DNA from: Gardnerella swidsinskii
GTDB lineage: Bacteria; Actinomycetota; Actinomycetes; Actinomycetales; Bifidobacteriaceae
NCBI RefSeq assembly: GCF_003397705.1
Contig: NZ_QJVB01000004.1
Span: 62,001-126,000 of the forward strand
Length of the DNA: 64,000 nt
Direction of reading: 5' to 3'
Shown here: piece after piece, positions 10,401 through 16,747 of the stretch
Layout: the number at the start of each line of letters is the position of its first letter
Numbering within the stretch: the first letter of the stretch is position 1
Notes under the pieces: model-generated
The model's database searches: none
Seen by the model: the letters and a program-made list of their open reading frames with translations, nothing else
Told to the model about the DNA's origin: nothing
Translations under genes and position numbers: made by a program

Positions 10401-13400
10401 TCTGCATTAATACCGCTCTTAGGATCTGGATGCTTTGTGCCGCTGCCCATGTTGTACGTAACAGGCCTGCCTTTAACATCACCATATTTGTCGGATTGCG
10501 GCTTAACAATAAACTTAACAGTTACTTCATTAAGATTGCCCGAAGGATCCACCGCTTTTAAGGTACGCGTATACTCGCCAGGCTTAGTGTTGAGCGGAGT
10601 AGTGCCATCAAGCGTCAAAGTCTTAGGATCTGTAGTTGTGCCAGTTCCGGTAGGAGCTTTTTCTGTTTCTCCTGGAGTTTTAGGCGTTAAAGTAAGAGTT
10701 GTAACGTTGCCACTGTTGTCTGTTGCAGTAATCTTAATATCGTTCTTATCACCGCGGTATGTAGTAATAGTTGCTGTTTTAGTAACGACTTTTTGTGAAC
10801 TATCAACAGTAATCGGAACATTGTTATAGTTGCCATCATTGCCTTTTTGCTTAATCGTAACTTCAGGCTCTTTATGATCCTTAACAGTTACCTTAACGTC
10901 AACAGTTTCAACGCGCGGATTCTTTGGATCGTTAGTAGGAATAGTTACAATAACTTTTCCAGTCTTTTCCTTGCCAACAGTGGAAGTGTCTGGAGTTCCG
11001 CCAGTTTCAGTGCTCCACTTGAAGGTTGCGCCTGCTTTTTTAAGCTTTCTTCCGTTGGCAATAGCTTTTTCGGCGTCTTTTTCGGTGAGCTTGTGACCTA
11101 AGTCAACAGCAATATTCTTTGACTTAATGTCTTCTTTTTTCTCCACTTTTACAGTCACAGTTTTTTCTGTTTTGTGACCAGCAGCATCAGTTGCGGAGAA
11201 CGTAAGAGTATAAGTGCCAACTTCTTCAGGCTTAAAGCCGGAGAAGCTATAAGTGAAAACCTTTTCCTTATCACTATTCTTCGTGTAATCAGTTTTTGCA
11301 CGCGCTGCGACAGCCATCATCTTACTGAAATCATTTCGAGCAAAAGCCATCGTTGCTGTTGCTGTGTCAATAGACTCAATCTTTACATCATCTTTTGCAG
11401 TAAGCTGAATCTTCAGATCTTCGCCAACTTTTACGGTAATGCTATCTTTATCGGCAGTAAGCGTTGGAGCTTTGTCATCCTTAGTAGCCTTCTTAGCGTC
11501 GCTTGCGTCAGAGCTTACGGAATCTGCAGTAGTAGTTACTGCAGTAATGCTTCCTTCAGGAATGCCATTAGCAACTGTAATCGTAACTTTGCCATCGTTG
11601 CCAACTTTTCCAGTTCCAATTTGATTGCCCTTGCTATCTTTAAGCGTTACAGTGCTTCCTTCGGTGCCGGGGCCTGCATTAACTACAACTTCCTTGCCCT
11701 TTACGCCTGCAACACCAGTCAAATCAGTTTCAATTGTAGGTTTCTTAGGGCGAACTGTGAAAGTAACCTTTTCTTCTGCAGTACTGCCGTCGCTAAATGT
11801 GACTTTAGCAGTGTAAGTCTTTTTTCCCGCAACGTTTGTGGAAGGTTCGCCGTTCACCCACTCTGCGCTCTTAATTTTATCTTTAACATTCTTATCGGTT
11901 ATGCCAAGATATTCCTTAGCGTCAACCTTGTTTCCTGTTTTAGTAAGAGTGTCGCCAACATTTACTTTAACTTCGTGATCTTTCAGCTCGCTTTTGTGTT
12001 GCAATGCGAGCGGCTTTCTGACAATTACAGGAATCGTAACAATATGGTACGAATTGTCTGAATATATTACTTTTGCTGATGTGGATATTGTAGCAGTGTC
12101 TTTCCCATTAAAAGCTATATCTGGTAGTTTAGTCTCTGGGAAAGTATTGAAATCTAGTTGTCCACCGCCTTCAATATTAGAAACATGTTTCTTTAATTCT
12201 TCATTAGTTGCCTTATGTCCCCAATCAACAGTAATCGGTGTAGTGGTTGGAGCCTTGTACTTCTGGTTCAGATTTTTAAGATGTACTGTAACTTTCTTTT
12301 CTACTTTGTTTCCAGAAGCGTCGGTTGCAGAGACAGTAACCGTGTAGTCAGTATTTGCTGGCGTGTTGCCGTTCTTATATTCAAACTTAACTCTATTAAC
12401 AACATGGTTGTGATGCTTAGCTTCAGTTGCTTCCATGTCGTTACTGTTTTCAGTGACATCTCCATTACCGTTAGGAAGACCCTTAACTGAGAAGCTATTA
12501 ACCTTTCCGCTGTCATCTGATGTGCCGAAAGTGATTGTAGGAATATCTCCCTGATATACGGTTATGCTGTTGTTGGAGTCGTCAATCTCCTTGCCGTTTA
12601 AATACAGCTTTGGAGGGATTTTATCGCTTTTTGTAGGTGGCACATTTTCGTCTTTTGTGCGACCAGAAATAAACGTGTATGCAGAATGAGTAGTTCTTCC
12701 ATAAGAGCTGCTATTTGCCCAAGTAAAGGCATTTTTGATTTCTTCATCGGTTACACCTGGTCGAAGCTTTAACTCGCAATGCATTCGTACAGCGTAATCA
12801 ACGTGAGTTGTTGTTATACCAATACCATAGTTGTAGCTGTTATAAGGTCTTTGGTTTGGTGGGAGAGCCTTTTTGATAGCGGAATCCAAAGCATCTGGGT
12901 TAACATGGAAGTTGTCTTTTATATCTTGAGCACCAGATCCGCCAGGGCGTACGCCTATAGAGTAATGATATGTTGAGTTATTGTGATCCTGACTATCTTT
13001 CAAGAAGTCTTGATTGAAAGATTTGCTTGCATCGTGTTCAAACAAGCCAATATCGTGTGAAAGATTTGCAGGTGTTTGAGGTGATTTGTTATTGCGCTTG
13101 TAGAAGTCAAAACTAAGATTGCGCATAGTGTCACCCTTGTAGCCGCCGTTGCTTAAATCGGCAATTGCATAAGGAATTTGCCACACGTATTGATGCTTTG
13201 TTGATGCGGAAACCATGGATTTGCCGTCATTGTTAAAGAACACGTCGAAAACCAAGTACTTGTTATTGCCTTCGCCTTGAACGTGTGCATACATGTCGGT
13301 TTTGTTGATGATTCTATCCCAGTCGCCAACTTTGTCGTCTCCAACGTAGCCAAATTCGCCTCTACTGTTTAAGTAACGGTAGCGCTGATACTCAAGAATG

Positions 13401-13654
13401 TTTGGTGTATGCAGCCAAGGATTAGGGTCGTTCTTACGCACTTCTTCCGCAAATGCCGCAGTAGTTGGAGGAAGAAGAATATTAGAGGATGCGAGGATCG
13501 GCTGACCGCCCAAGCAAGTGGCTGCAGTAAGAACTGTGGCAAGTGTGCTCAATGACACCTTTCGCATGGTTGCATACGCAGAAGATGAATCAACGTTTTT
13601 AAACGAGCTCTCAACTTGCTCGTGTGCGTGCTTTTTGCGAGTGTTATTTGCCAT
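4493..13654 (-). CDS. Giant cell-wall-anchored modular surface protein (Rib/YPDG-type repeats)
   Basis: A 3053-residue exported protein, probably an adhesin. The N-terminus has a long signal peptide with a hydrophobic stretch at about 33-56 and likely cleavage after AAFA (~69). A non-repetitive domain (~70-340) may be the binding head. Ig-like and Rib-like modules follow. About eight units carry a TYPDGS-like motif, six carry a GTKFEW / PDTSKPG motif, and the last ~600 residues hold larger Ig-like units with TPEG and PDTGVVTIP motifs. The C-terminus has a Pro-rich wall-spanning part, an LTNTG sorting motif (residue ~3019), an Ala-rich membrane helix and the tail RRKKRD. LTNTG is a variant of LPXTG. 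The start is ATG with AAAGGA about 11 nt upstream. The gene is single, minus strand, between fas and acpS, with its own promoter and a poly-G tract upstream. The adhesin role is inferred from architecture. Confidence 0.9.
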   Translation of the reverse strand: MANNTRKKHAHEQVESSFKNVDSSSAYATMRKVSLSTLATVLTAATCLGGQPILASSNILLPPTTAAFAEEVRKNDPNPWLHTPNILEYQRYRYLNSRGEFGYVGDDKVGDWDRIINKTDMYAHVQGEGNNKYLVFDVFFNNDGKSMVSASTKHQYVWQIPYAIADLSNGGYKGDTMRNLSFDFYKRNNKSPQTPANLSHDIGLFEHDASKSFNQDFLKDSQDHNNSTYHYSIGVRPGGSGAQDIKDNFHVNPDALDSAIKKALPPNQRPYNSYNYGIGITTTHVDYAVRMHCELKLRPGVTDEEIKNAFTWANSSSYGRTTHSAYTFISGRTKDENVPPTKSDKIPPKLYLNGKEIDDSNNSITVYQGDIPTITFGTSDDSGKVNSFSVKGLPNGNGDVTENSNDMEATEAKHHNHVVNRVKFEYKNGNTPANTDYTVTVSATDASGNKVEKKVTVHLKNLNQKYKAPTTTPITVDWGHKATNEELKKHVSNIEGGGQLDFNTFPETKLPDIAFNGKDTATISTSAKVIYSDNSYHIVTIPVIVRKPLALQHKSELKDHEVKVNVGDTLTKTGNKVDAKEYLGITDKNVKDKIKSAEWVNGEPSTNVAGKKTYTAKVTFSDGSTAEEKVTFTVRPKKPTIETDLTGVAGVKGKEVVVNAGPGTEGSTVTLKDSKGNQIGTGKVGNDGKVTITVANGIPEGSITAVTTTADSVSSDASDAKKATKDDKAPTLTADKDSITVKVGEDLKIQLTAKDDVKIESIDTATATMAFARNDFSKMMAVAARAKTDYTKNSDKEKVFTYSFSGFKPEEVGTYTLTFSATDAAGHKTEKTVTVKVEKKEDIKSKNIAVDLGHKLTEKDAEKAIANGRKLKKAGATFKWSTETGGTPDTSTVGKEKTGKVIVTIPTNDPKNPRVETVDVKVTVKDHKEPEVTIKQKGNDGNYNNVPITVDSSQKVVTKTATITTYRGDKNDIKITATDNSGNVTTLTLTPKTPGETEKAPTGTGTTTDPKTLTLDGTTPLNTKPGEYTRTLKAVDPSGNLNEVTVKFIVKPQSDKYGDVKGRPVTYNMGSGTKHPDPKSGINADDLKKLPSDATYSWAKEPDWNKPGEQKDAKVRITFKDGSTKDVTTTVTVKDDIAPVINTPSTNKAKRADTDKTPEYYQFKVHNGKPFSIDINAYDNSGKIKSATIATFPGHDGKITIDNQNGNSAEKPATIHIKGTAQRDANITNSSDNKWSRELVVTDEAGNESKLKVQISVYTDAEEHTAAPNATPKNPDQNAITNAITITKKDDPKKTPIDKKDLTFTVGNIPQDDGVHTVPVTITYPDHSTTIVNVPVLIHKDAKDYDPKGQTVEVPWNTKPEELTKKIKSFGSGNGLKWNGNSPKQDPTVEIVNTKDVPSTDKPGERQVQVKVTYKDGSSDVATVTVKVLKPQSETYTPEGQTINIDYNKTPNTTIENKITGIGNGNGIKLKQGDKELTSLPEGASIAIDDKAKTVPDGTQPGTFDIPVTITYKDGSKDHATVKVTVGKPQSETHTPKVDGGITKKYGESGPSDSDIITKVTVPNQPDGTRITVDKGQTPIDTKTPGTVNVKVTVKYPDGSEDHVEVPVTVGNPDNETYKPGAEAINKKRNEKAPDADEIKKAVKTSTVKDKTAPKETKVELVDPKTPLPTTDKTGTTNVPVKVTYPDGSSTVVQVPVVVTDTDATANTPAVDPVEEPYGTGKEKTKEAVKKAVTVPDFKPKKDGDKPTVAITSDDKDIPDGTKPGTYHVKVKVTYPDNTTDEVTVDVTIKNKQSDTFEPKVTPVVKPFGKQVTSDDVTGNVTVPNWSKDSKEQPKIELNEPNTKLPDGKTPGNSTVKVKVTYPDGTTDIVDVPVTISDKQSELYPPKADNLEKDNGQKPSDDEIIGKVSVPTWPTNETNKPTYSIAEGDKSKIPNGDKAGKFEVPVTVTYPDGSTTVINVPVTIKAPTATAKVVTVPKGVEPKPEDSIVNKDKFPDGTKFEWDNNGKPDTSKEGNSVKGKVKITIPGSDTPQEVEVTVNVVDPSASEVNVPQGKDLPEAKDVIKDSSDKSKFPNGTKFEWKPEDKPDTNNPGAKNGKIIVTLPGQSPVEVPVTVNVLPKPEANVVNVKVGDNLPDASKGIANKDKFPEGTTFEWKKDAAPKTDKPGTTNGTVLVHIPGVKDPAEVIVTVNVNPAPIAKETTVAQNSNPDPKNSIDNNNKLPKGTTFEWKKDAAPKTDKPGTASGTVIVKIPGQAPQEVPVTITVTPAPVANDVTVLQKKNGDTTDTTPKPEDVIKNHKDLPKDASISWKKKPDTSKTGNQPGVVTVKVPGEPDVDIPVNVLVVPNPAGKTVSVHVGDSPSAENSIANKDELPNGTKFAWATNGTPDTKTAGNNKSGTVVVTIPGITNPVNVPVTVNVVAQNKPVINDGKAENKPGDKGSADNGKTTITGKGTPEATIKVQNSNGTALTDGDKEITVTVDKDGSFTVDVPHQTPGTTLKLVPNKGGVDGDATTVTVTAKPQKPTITVPTDNQKNDGNVTVTPPTDDTTVVKIEINAKPNSINGPEQPVRTIIAKKDNDGKWKIDGDAPEGVIVNPDTGVVTIPTKNLEDGSTITAVSKNKTDKPSDPATAVTGFKTPQISEQTLKDNPDDSTKQIITGKTLPGATVTVTDKDGKQIGTGTADAHGDFTITIDKQKPGAIVTLTPTNGKGDGAKTGDSVNITVSGNITKPKIDTPAEGGASVTPDLTDTRVNKVVVTYTPEGSETTATITVVAEGDKHEWKIDGDAPEGVTVDPQTGVVTIPADKIKHGSTITAQSEDSSDKTGKSKSEVVTAKVGEEEKPAPEPTPTPAGEPTILTPQDGVEQGSATVTPPADADTLEITYTPEGDTTTPVTITVKKDKNGNWTINGNTPTGVTVDPKTGKVTIPATQIKDGSTITAQAKKNGQPSNTANGKVGNNPTKKPEPTPAPTPAPTPEHESGSHDSDEHTGNSENNRNKSNNTQLQAPKSPARHSSGQVAQSKLTNTGSAIAAAGAVAALAAAIGAALAVIIRRKKRD
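6480..7720 (-). repeat. Six FEW-type repeat modules within the giant surface protein
   Basis: Six consecutive units of about 65-75 residues each contain a variant of FP.GTKFEW, then PDT..PG and a V.V.IPG..PQEVPVTV strand. Two neighbouring units share the identical stretch TTFEWKKDAAPKTDKPGT. Confidence 0.8.
6933..7212 (-). repeat. Near-identical DNA direct repeat inside the FEW modules
   Basis: Bases 6933-6990 and 7155-7212 are almost identical and lie 222 bp (74 codons) apart. The spacing is a multiple of three, so recombination between them would delete or duplicate one module in frame. Confidence 0.8.
7780..9690 (-). repeat. About eight YPDG/Rib-type modules within the giant surface protein
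   Basis: Units end in variants of TYPDGSTTVINVPVTI (TYKDGSSDVATVTV, KYPDGSEDHVEVPV, TYPDNTTDEVTVDV and others), the hallmark of Rib/alpha-like repeats in Gram-positive surface proteins. They are diverged from each other at the DNA level. Confidence 0.8.
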
Positions 13655-13810
13655 AATAATCTGTAATCCTTTATTCTTGTGCTTTTTAATTTAGCGTTCC
13701 CTAATGTGCGTCGTATATAAACGTGTGTCTAGTTCTTCTTCAAATACTAATTCTGTGTTTACATAAAGCAACGGTAGACAATAAGTACGCTTATACACAT
13801 GCTGCATAAT

Positions 13811-13839
13811 ATTATATCGTATTTTTGCTATTTTGTCGT
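13811..13839 (-). promoter_or_regulatory. Predicted sigma-70-type promoter of the giant surface-protein gene
   Basis: Read on the minus strand: ACGACA (13839-13834), a 17-bp spacer, then a perfect TATAAT (13816-13811). The start point would be near 13804, leaving a ~150-nt leader before the ATG at 13654. Confidence 0.6.
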
Positions 13840-13884
13840 AATTTTTTTATTGTTAAGTATTCCATAACTGTAAAATTTCCTGCC

Positions 13885-13895
13885 GGGGGGGGGGG
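13885..13895. repeat. Homopolymer of 11 G, candidate phase-variation tract
   Basis: An uninterrupted 11-G run (C on the gene's coding strand) lies about 46 bp upstream of the predicted -35 of the giant surface-protein gene. In AT-rich spacer DNA a run this long is unexpected and is prone to slipped-strand length change. Confidence 0.85.
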
Positions 13896-14040
13896 TGCTC
13901 TATGTATAAAATATTGTCATAACGACGAATTATTTAAAATTATCTAAAAGTTTATCGTTTTATAGTAATTTATTCGTATATGAATTAATCACGCTTGTAG
14001 CGTTTCTTGTGCACATGCTTAAGCAGGTCGTAGCGTGCGT

Positions 14041-14107
14041 AATTTTCTGGCGTTTGCTGTCGTTTTTGTAGTTTTGGAAAACATTTGCCGGTGATTTTTC
14101 GGCGTTT
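14041..14107 (-). repeat. Dispersed repeat C, copy 1
   Basis: The ~65 bases align, with scattered mismatches, to the reverse complement of about 57203-57270. Shared blocks include GGCGTTTG, TGTCGTTTTTG and ACATTTGCCGG. It is non-coding in both places. Confidence 0.6.
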
Positions 14108-14226
14108 GCTACTGCAGTAAAAGCGCGTAAGTGATTGTTGATTTAAATATATTTTATATAAGATTTTATATAGTATTTTTGCGTAGAACATAAAAAAGTA
14201 TGTATATGTACTAAAAGTAGGTGTGT

Positions 14227-14709
14227 ATGATTGCAGGAATAGGGCACGACTTGGTAAACGTTGCGCAGTTTGCTGAGCAGATGCAGGATGGCAATGGTTG
14301 GCGTGCGCTGTTTTCTGTGCGAGAGCTTCGACAATGTGATCTTCGTGCGCAAGTGAAGAATGATGAGAGAGCTTTACATATTGCAGCACGCTGGGCTGGC
14401 AAAGAAGCTGTGATTAAAGCGTGGTCCGAGGCATTATGCACAATAAATAACCCTTATCCATATACTCTGGATAACATGCCATGGGCGAGTATTGAGATTC
14501 TTAACGATTCCCATGGTTGCCCACGCATTATTCTCAGCTCAGATGTGCATTCGCAACTTGTAAAATCGCTTTTCAGTGCGTCCAGCGAGTGTGTAGATAG
14601 TAGTGAGCACATAGATAATATTCGTTGGCATATTTCGCTTAGTCATGACGGATTATTAGACGATAATTCAGCTTTTGCATCAGCTGTTGTAATGCTTGAA
14701 GTCTTATAA
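14227..14709 (+). CDS. acpS: Holo-[acyl-carrier-protein] synthase
   Basis: A 160-residue 4'-phosphopantetheinyl transferase that should activate the ACP domain of the neighbouring FAS-I. The N-terminus MIAGIGHDLVNVAQF matches the AcpS pattern with its Mg-binding Asp, and RWAGKEAVIKAW matches the second signature with the catalytic Glu. The ATG at 14227 is preferred because AGTAGG lies just upstream; the in-frame GTG at 14221 would leave no spacing. The insert SSECVDSSEHIDN before the last strand is longer than in compact AcpS proteins. In bifidobacteria this gene normally follows fas closely (general knowledge of the family); here 10.2 kb separates them. Confidence 0.88.
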   Translation: MIAGIGHDLVNVAQFAEQMQDGNGWRALFSVRELRQCDLRAQVKNDERALHIAARWAGKEAVIKAWSEALCTINNPYPYTLDNMPWASIEILNDSHGCPRIILSSDVHSQLVKSLFSASSECVDSSEHIDNIRWHISLSHDGLLDDNSAFASAVVMLEVL

Positions 14710-14829
14710 GAAAAGCTACATTATAAGAAAAATATGTTTTGTGCACTTGTGTCGATGTCACAAGCATCTGTATACTTGAACGAGTCGATATTTGTGCGTG
14801 AATATTTCGTGCAAATATGGTGCGTAATT

Positions 14830-14903
14830 GCGGACGTAGCTCAATGGTAGAGTCTCAGTCTTCCAAACTGATTACGCGGGTCCGATTCCCGTCGTCCGCT
14901 CCA
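14830..14903 (+). tRNA. tRNA-Gly (anticodon TCC), CCA encoded
   Basis: Acceptor arms GCGGACG and CGTCCGC pair perfectly. The anticodon stem TCAGT/ACTGA encloses CTTCCAA with TCC at positions 34-36, and a GGTCCGATTCC-type T arm is present. Discriminator T is followed by a genomic CCA (14901-14903) and a T-run that may end the transcript. Confidence 0.95.
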
Positions 14904-15040
14904 TTTTTTATTTTTGCTTTACGTTTTGCAATTTTCTTTTTAATGGTTTATTTATTTCAGTTTTTTGTGAAAATCACATGTTTTGCATATTATTTTCACA
15001 TTTTCATTGAATTTATGCTTGCTATTAGGGTGCTATTGCT

Positions 15041-16747
15041 ATGGTAATAGCGGAGAGACACGTAAAAAACATGTCTGGAGGACTCGTGGGACAGATTATC
15101 GTACGTGTATTAGCTGGATTAGTGTCGGCTGCTACTGCTTTCACTATGAATGTCGTTGCGCCGCAAAAATCTTCATCGATTGAACATGTGCATGCAAATG
15201 TGCGTGCTAATGTGCATACCAATGTGCATACCAAAAGTGTTGTTAAGCCTATTATTCAATCACATTCTGGCACTGTGTATCAAAGCTCGTTTATTGATAA
15301 TGAGTATGGTGCGCATTGGAGTGATGCTGATGGCACTACGGCTTTTATTGATGGAAATGATGATGTGTTCGTTAATAACGCTAAGGCGGTTATTGATGTT
15401 TCTGAGCATCAAAAAGAAATTGATTGGGAAGCTGTAAAATCTTCTGGCGTAGATGGTGCGATTATTCGTATTAGCTACGGTTGGGATAACGGTTACGATA
15501 AGCAAGCTCTTCGTAATATTAGCGAATGTAAGCGTCTTGGTATTCCGTTTGGTATTTACATGTACTCTTATGCTGAAAAAGCTGAAGATGGTGCCGCTGA
15601 GGGTGCCGATATTGTGAAGCTTTTGAAGGGTGCTGGAGTAAGCCCTGACGATTTAACGTATCCTGTTTATTACGATTTGGAAAAGTGGAGCTGGAGTGGT
15701 CATAAACCACCAACATCACCATACGTTTACCAGGATATTGTTGCTTCCTGGTGGAATCAGTTAGTTTCTGCAGGCTACCATAAGCTCGGCGTTTACTCTT
15801 ATGCAAATTATTTGAGAGGACCATTAAATTCTCAGTATATTCACGAGCGTACAAGCTGGGTTGCTAGCTACGGTTCTCGCGTAGGCTTCCCTATTTCTAC
15901 AGCATTGCGCGGATGGCAGTACACTTCCGACGGCAGCGTTGACGGAATTGATGGTCGCGTCGATTTGAACGCATTCGGCATGGCTGGTGGCGGCGAAATC
16001 AATGGTGTTTCTGAGTTTGGTAGCACTATTACTAAGCCTAATTCGTCTAAGCCTTCTGGAGAAACCCGCAACTATGGTGGCTGGACTGTAAAGAGTTCTG
16101 GTCGTCGTGAAGTATGGACTAGTGGAGACAAGAAGTTTGCGCTCCAGTATGAGCTTCGCGATTCATACTATGCTCATGGCGGTCCTGGTCGTCTTGGCGC
16201 TCCTGTTGCCGATGAGGAGAATATGGGTGCTGGCTGGTGGCGTCAGCGTTGCCAGAATGGTGATGTTTGGACGCATGGTAAGGATAAGAAGTTTGTTATC
16301 ATGTTTGCTCTTCGTGATTCTTACTATAGGCATCGCGGTGCTGCTTGGCTTGGCGCTCCTGTTGCCGATGAGGAGAATATGGGTGCTGGCTGGTGGCGTC
16401 AGCGTTGCCAGAATGGTGATGTTTGGACGCATGGTAAGGATAAGAAGTTCGTTATCATGTTTGCTCTTCGTGATTCTTACTATAGGCATCGCGGTGCTGC
16501 TTGGCTTGGCGCTCCTGTTGCCGATGAGGAGAATATGGGTGCTGGCTGGTGGCGTCAGCGTTGCCAGAATGGTGATGTTTGGACGCATGGTAAGGATAAG
16601 AAGTTCGTTATCATGTTCAATCTTCGCAAGGATTATTATGCGCGCGGTGACTTTAAGAAGCTCGGCGCGCCTATTGAAGATGAACACAATGATGGCAATG
16701 GCTTATGGCATCAAAAGTGCCAGAATGTTGTGTTAGAAGCCCACTGA
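15041..16747 (+). CDS. Exported GH25 muramidase (lysozyme) with LGFP-like wall-binding repeats
   Basis: A 568-residue peptidoglycan hydrolase predicted to cut N-acetylmuramyl-beta-1,4-N-acetylglucosamine bonds. An N-terminal hydrophobic segment (about residues 15-38) serves as signal or anchor. The GH25 domain (~115-310) begins at AVIDVSEHQ with its conserved Asp and contains YYDLEKW, the Asp-x-Glu catalytic pair. From ~335 to the end are four repeats of about 52 residues with LGAPVADEEN and QRCQNGDVWTHG, resembling LGFP repeats that bind actinobacterial walls. The central copies are almost identical in DNA. ATG 15041 has AGGGTG upstream; ATG 15071, after GGAGAG, is an alternative. The 3' end overlaps the convergent gene at 16733 by 15 bp. 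Likely role: wall remodelling or killing of other bacteria. Confidence 0.9.
   Translation: MVIAERHVKNMSGGLVGQIIVRVLAGLVSAATAFTMNVVAPQKSSSIEHVHANVRANVHTNVHTKSVVKPIIQSHSGTVYQSSFIDNEYGAHWSDADGTTAFIDGNDDVFVNNAKAVIDVSEHQKEIDWEAVKSSGVDGAIIRISYGWDNGYDKQALRNISECKRLGIPFGIYMYSYAEKAEDGAAEGADIVKLLKGAGVSPDDLTYPVYYDLEKWSWSGHKPPTSPYVYQDIVASWWNQLVSAGYHKLGVYSYANYLRGPLNSQYIHERTSWVASYGSRVGFPISTALRGWQYTSDGSVDGIDGRVDLNAFGMAGGGEINGVSEFGSTITKPNSSKPSGETRNYGGWTVKSSGRREVWTSGDKKFALQYELRDSYYAHGGPGRLGAPVADEENMGAGWWRQRCQNGDVWTHGKDKKFVIMFALRDSYYRHRGAAWLGAPVADEENMGAGWWRQRCQNGDVWTHGKDKKFVIMFALRDSYYRHRGAAWLGAPVADEENMGAGWWRQRCQNGDVWTHGKDKKFVIMFNLRKDYYARGDFKKLGAPIEDEHNDGNGLWHQKCQNVVLEAH
16211..16617 (+). repeat. 156-bp near-identical tandem repeat in the muramidase gene
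   Basis: Copies start at 16211, 16367 and 16523 (the last partial, to 16617). The first two differ at about one base. The period of 156 bp is exactly 52 codons, so copy-number change keeps the frame. Such identity suggests recent amplification or gene conversion. Confidence 0.9.

Larger units (their letters stand above)
13655..14226. other. Intergenic region between the giant surface-protein gene and acpS
   Basis: The two genes diverge here. The 572 bases hold the adhesin promoter (13811-13839), an 11-G tract (13885-13895), the motif TGTCATAACGAC (13915-13926) that recurs upstream of the pilin gene, and a dispersed-repeat copy (14041-14107). AT-rich DNA before acpS probably carries its promoter, which I could not define. 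Confidence 0.7.

Noticed and set aside
4703-12976. Many plus-strand open frames of 60-340 codons opposite the giant adhesin
   Set aside because: They are shadows of the repeat coding: they echo the adhesin's own module repeats and none has an RBS or recognisable domain.
13885-13895. Poly-G run as a sequencing artefact
   Set aside because: Length may be off by a base or two, but two independent long G runs, both upstream of surface genes, are not explained by error alone. Raw reads would settle the exact length.
13985-14389. Minus-strand open frame of 134 codons across the acpS start
   Set aside because: It overlaps acpS and the dispersed repeat C, and its protein is low-complexity without a plausible start site.
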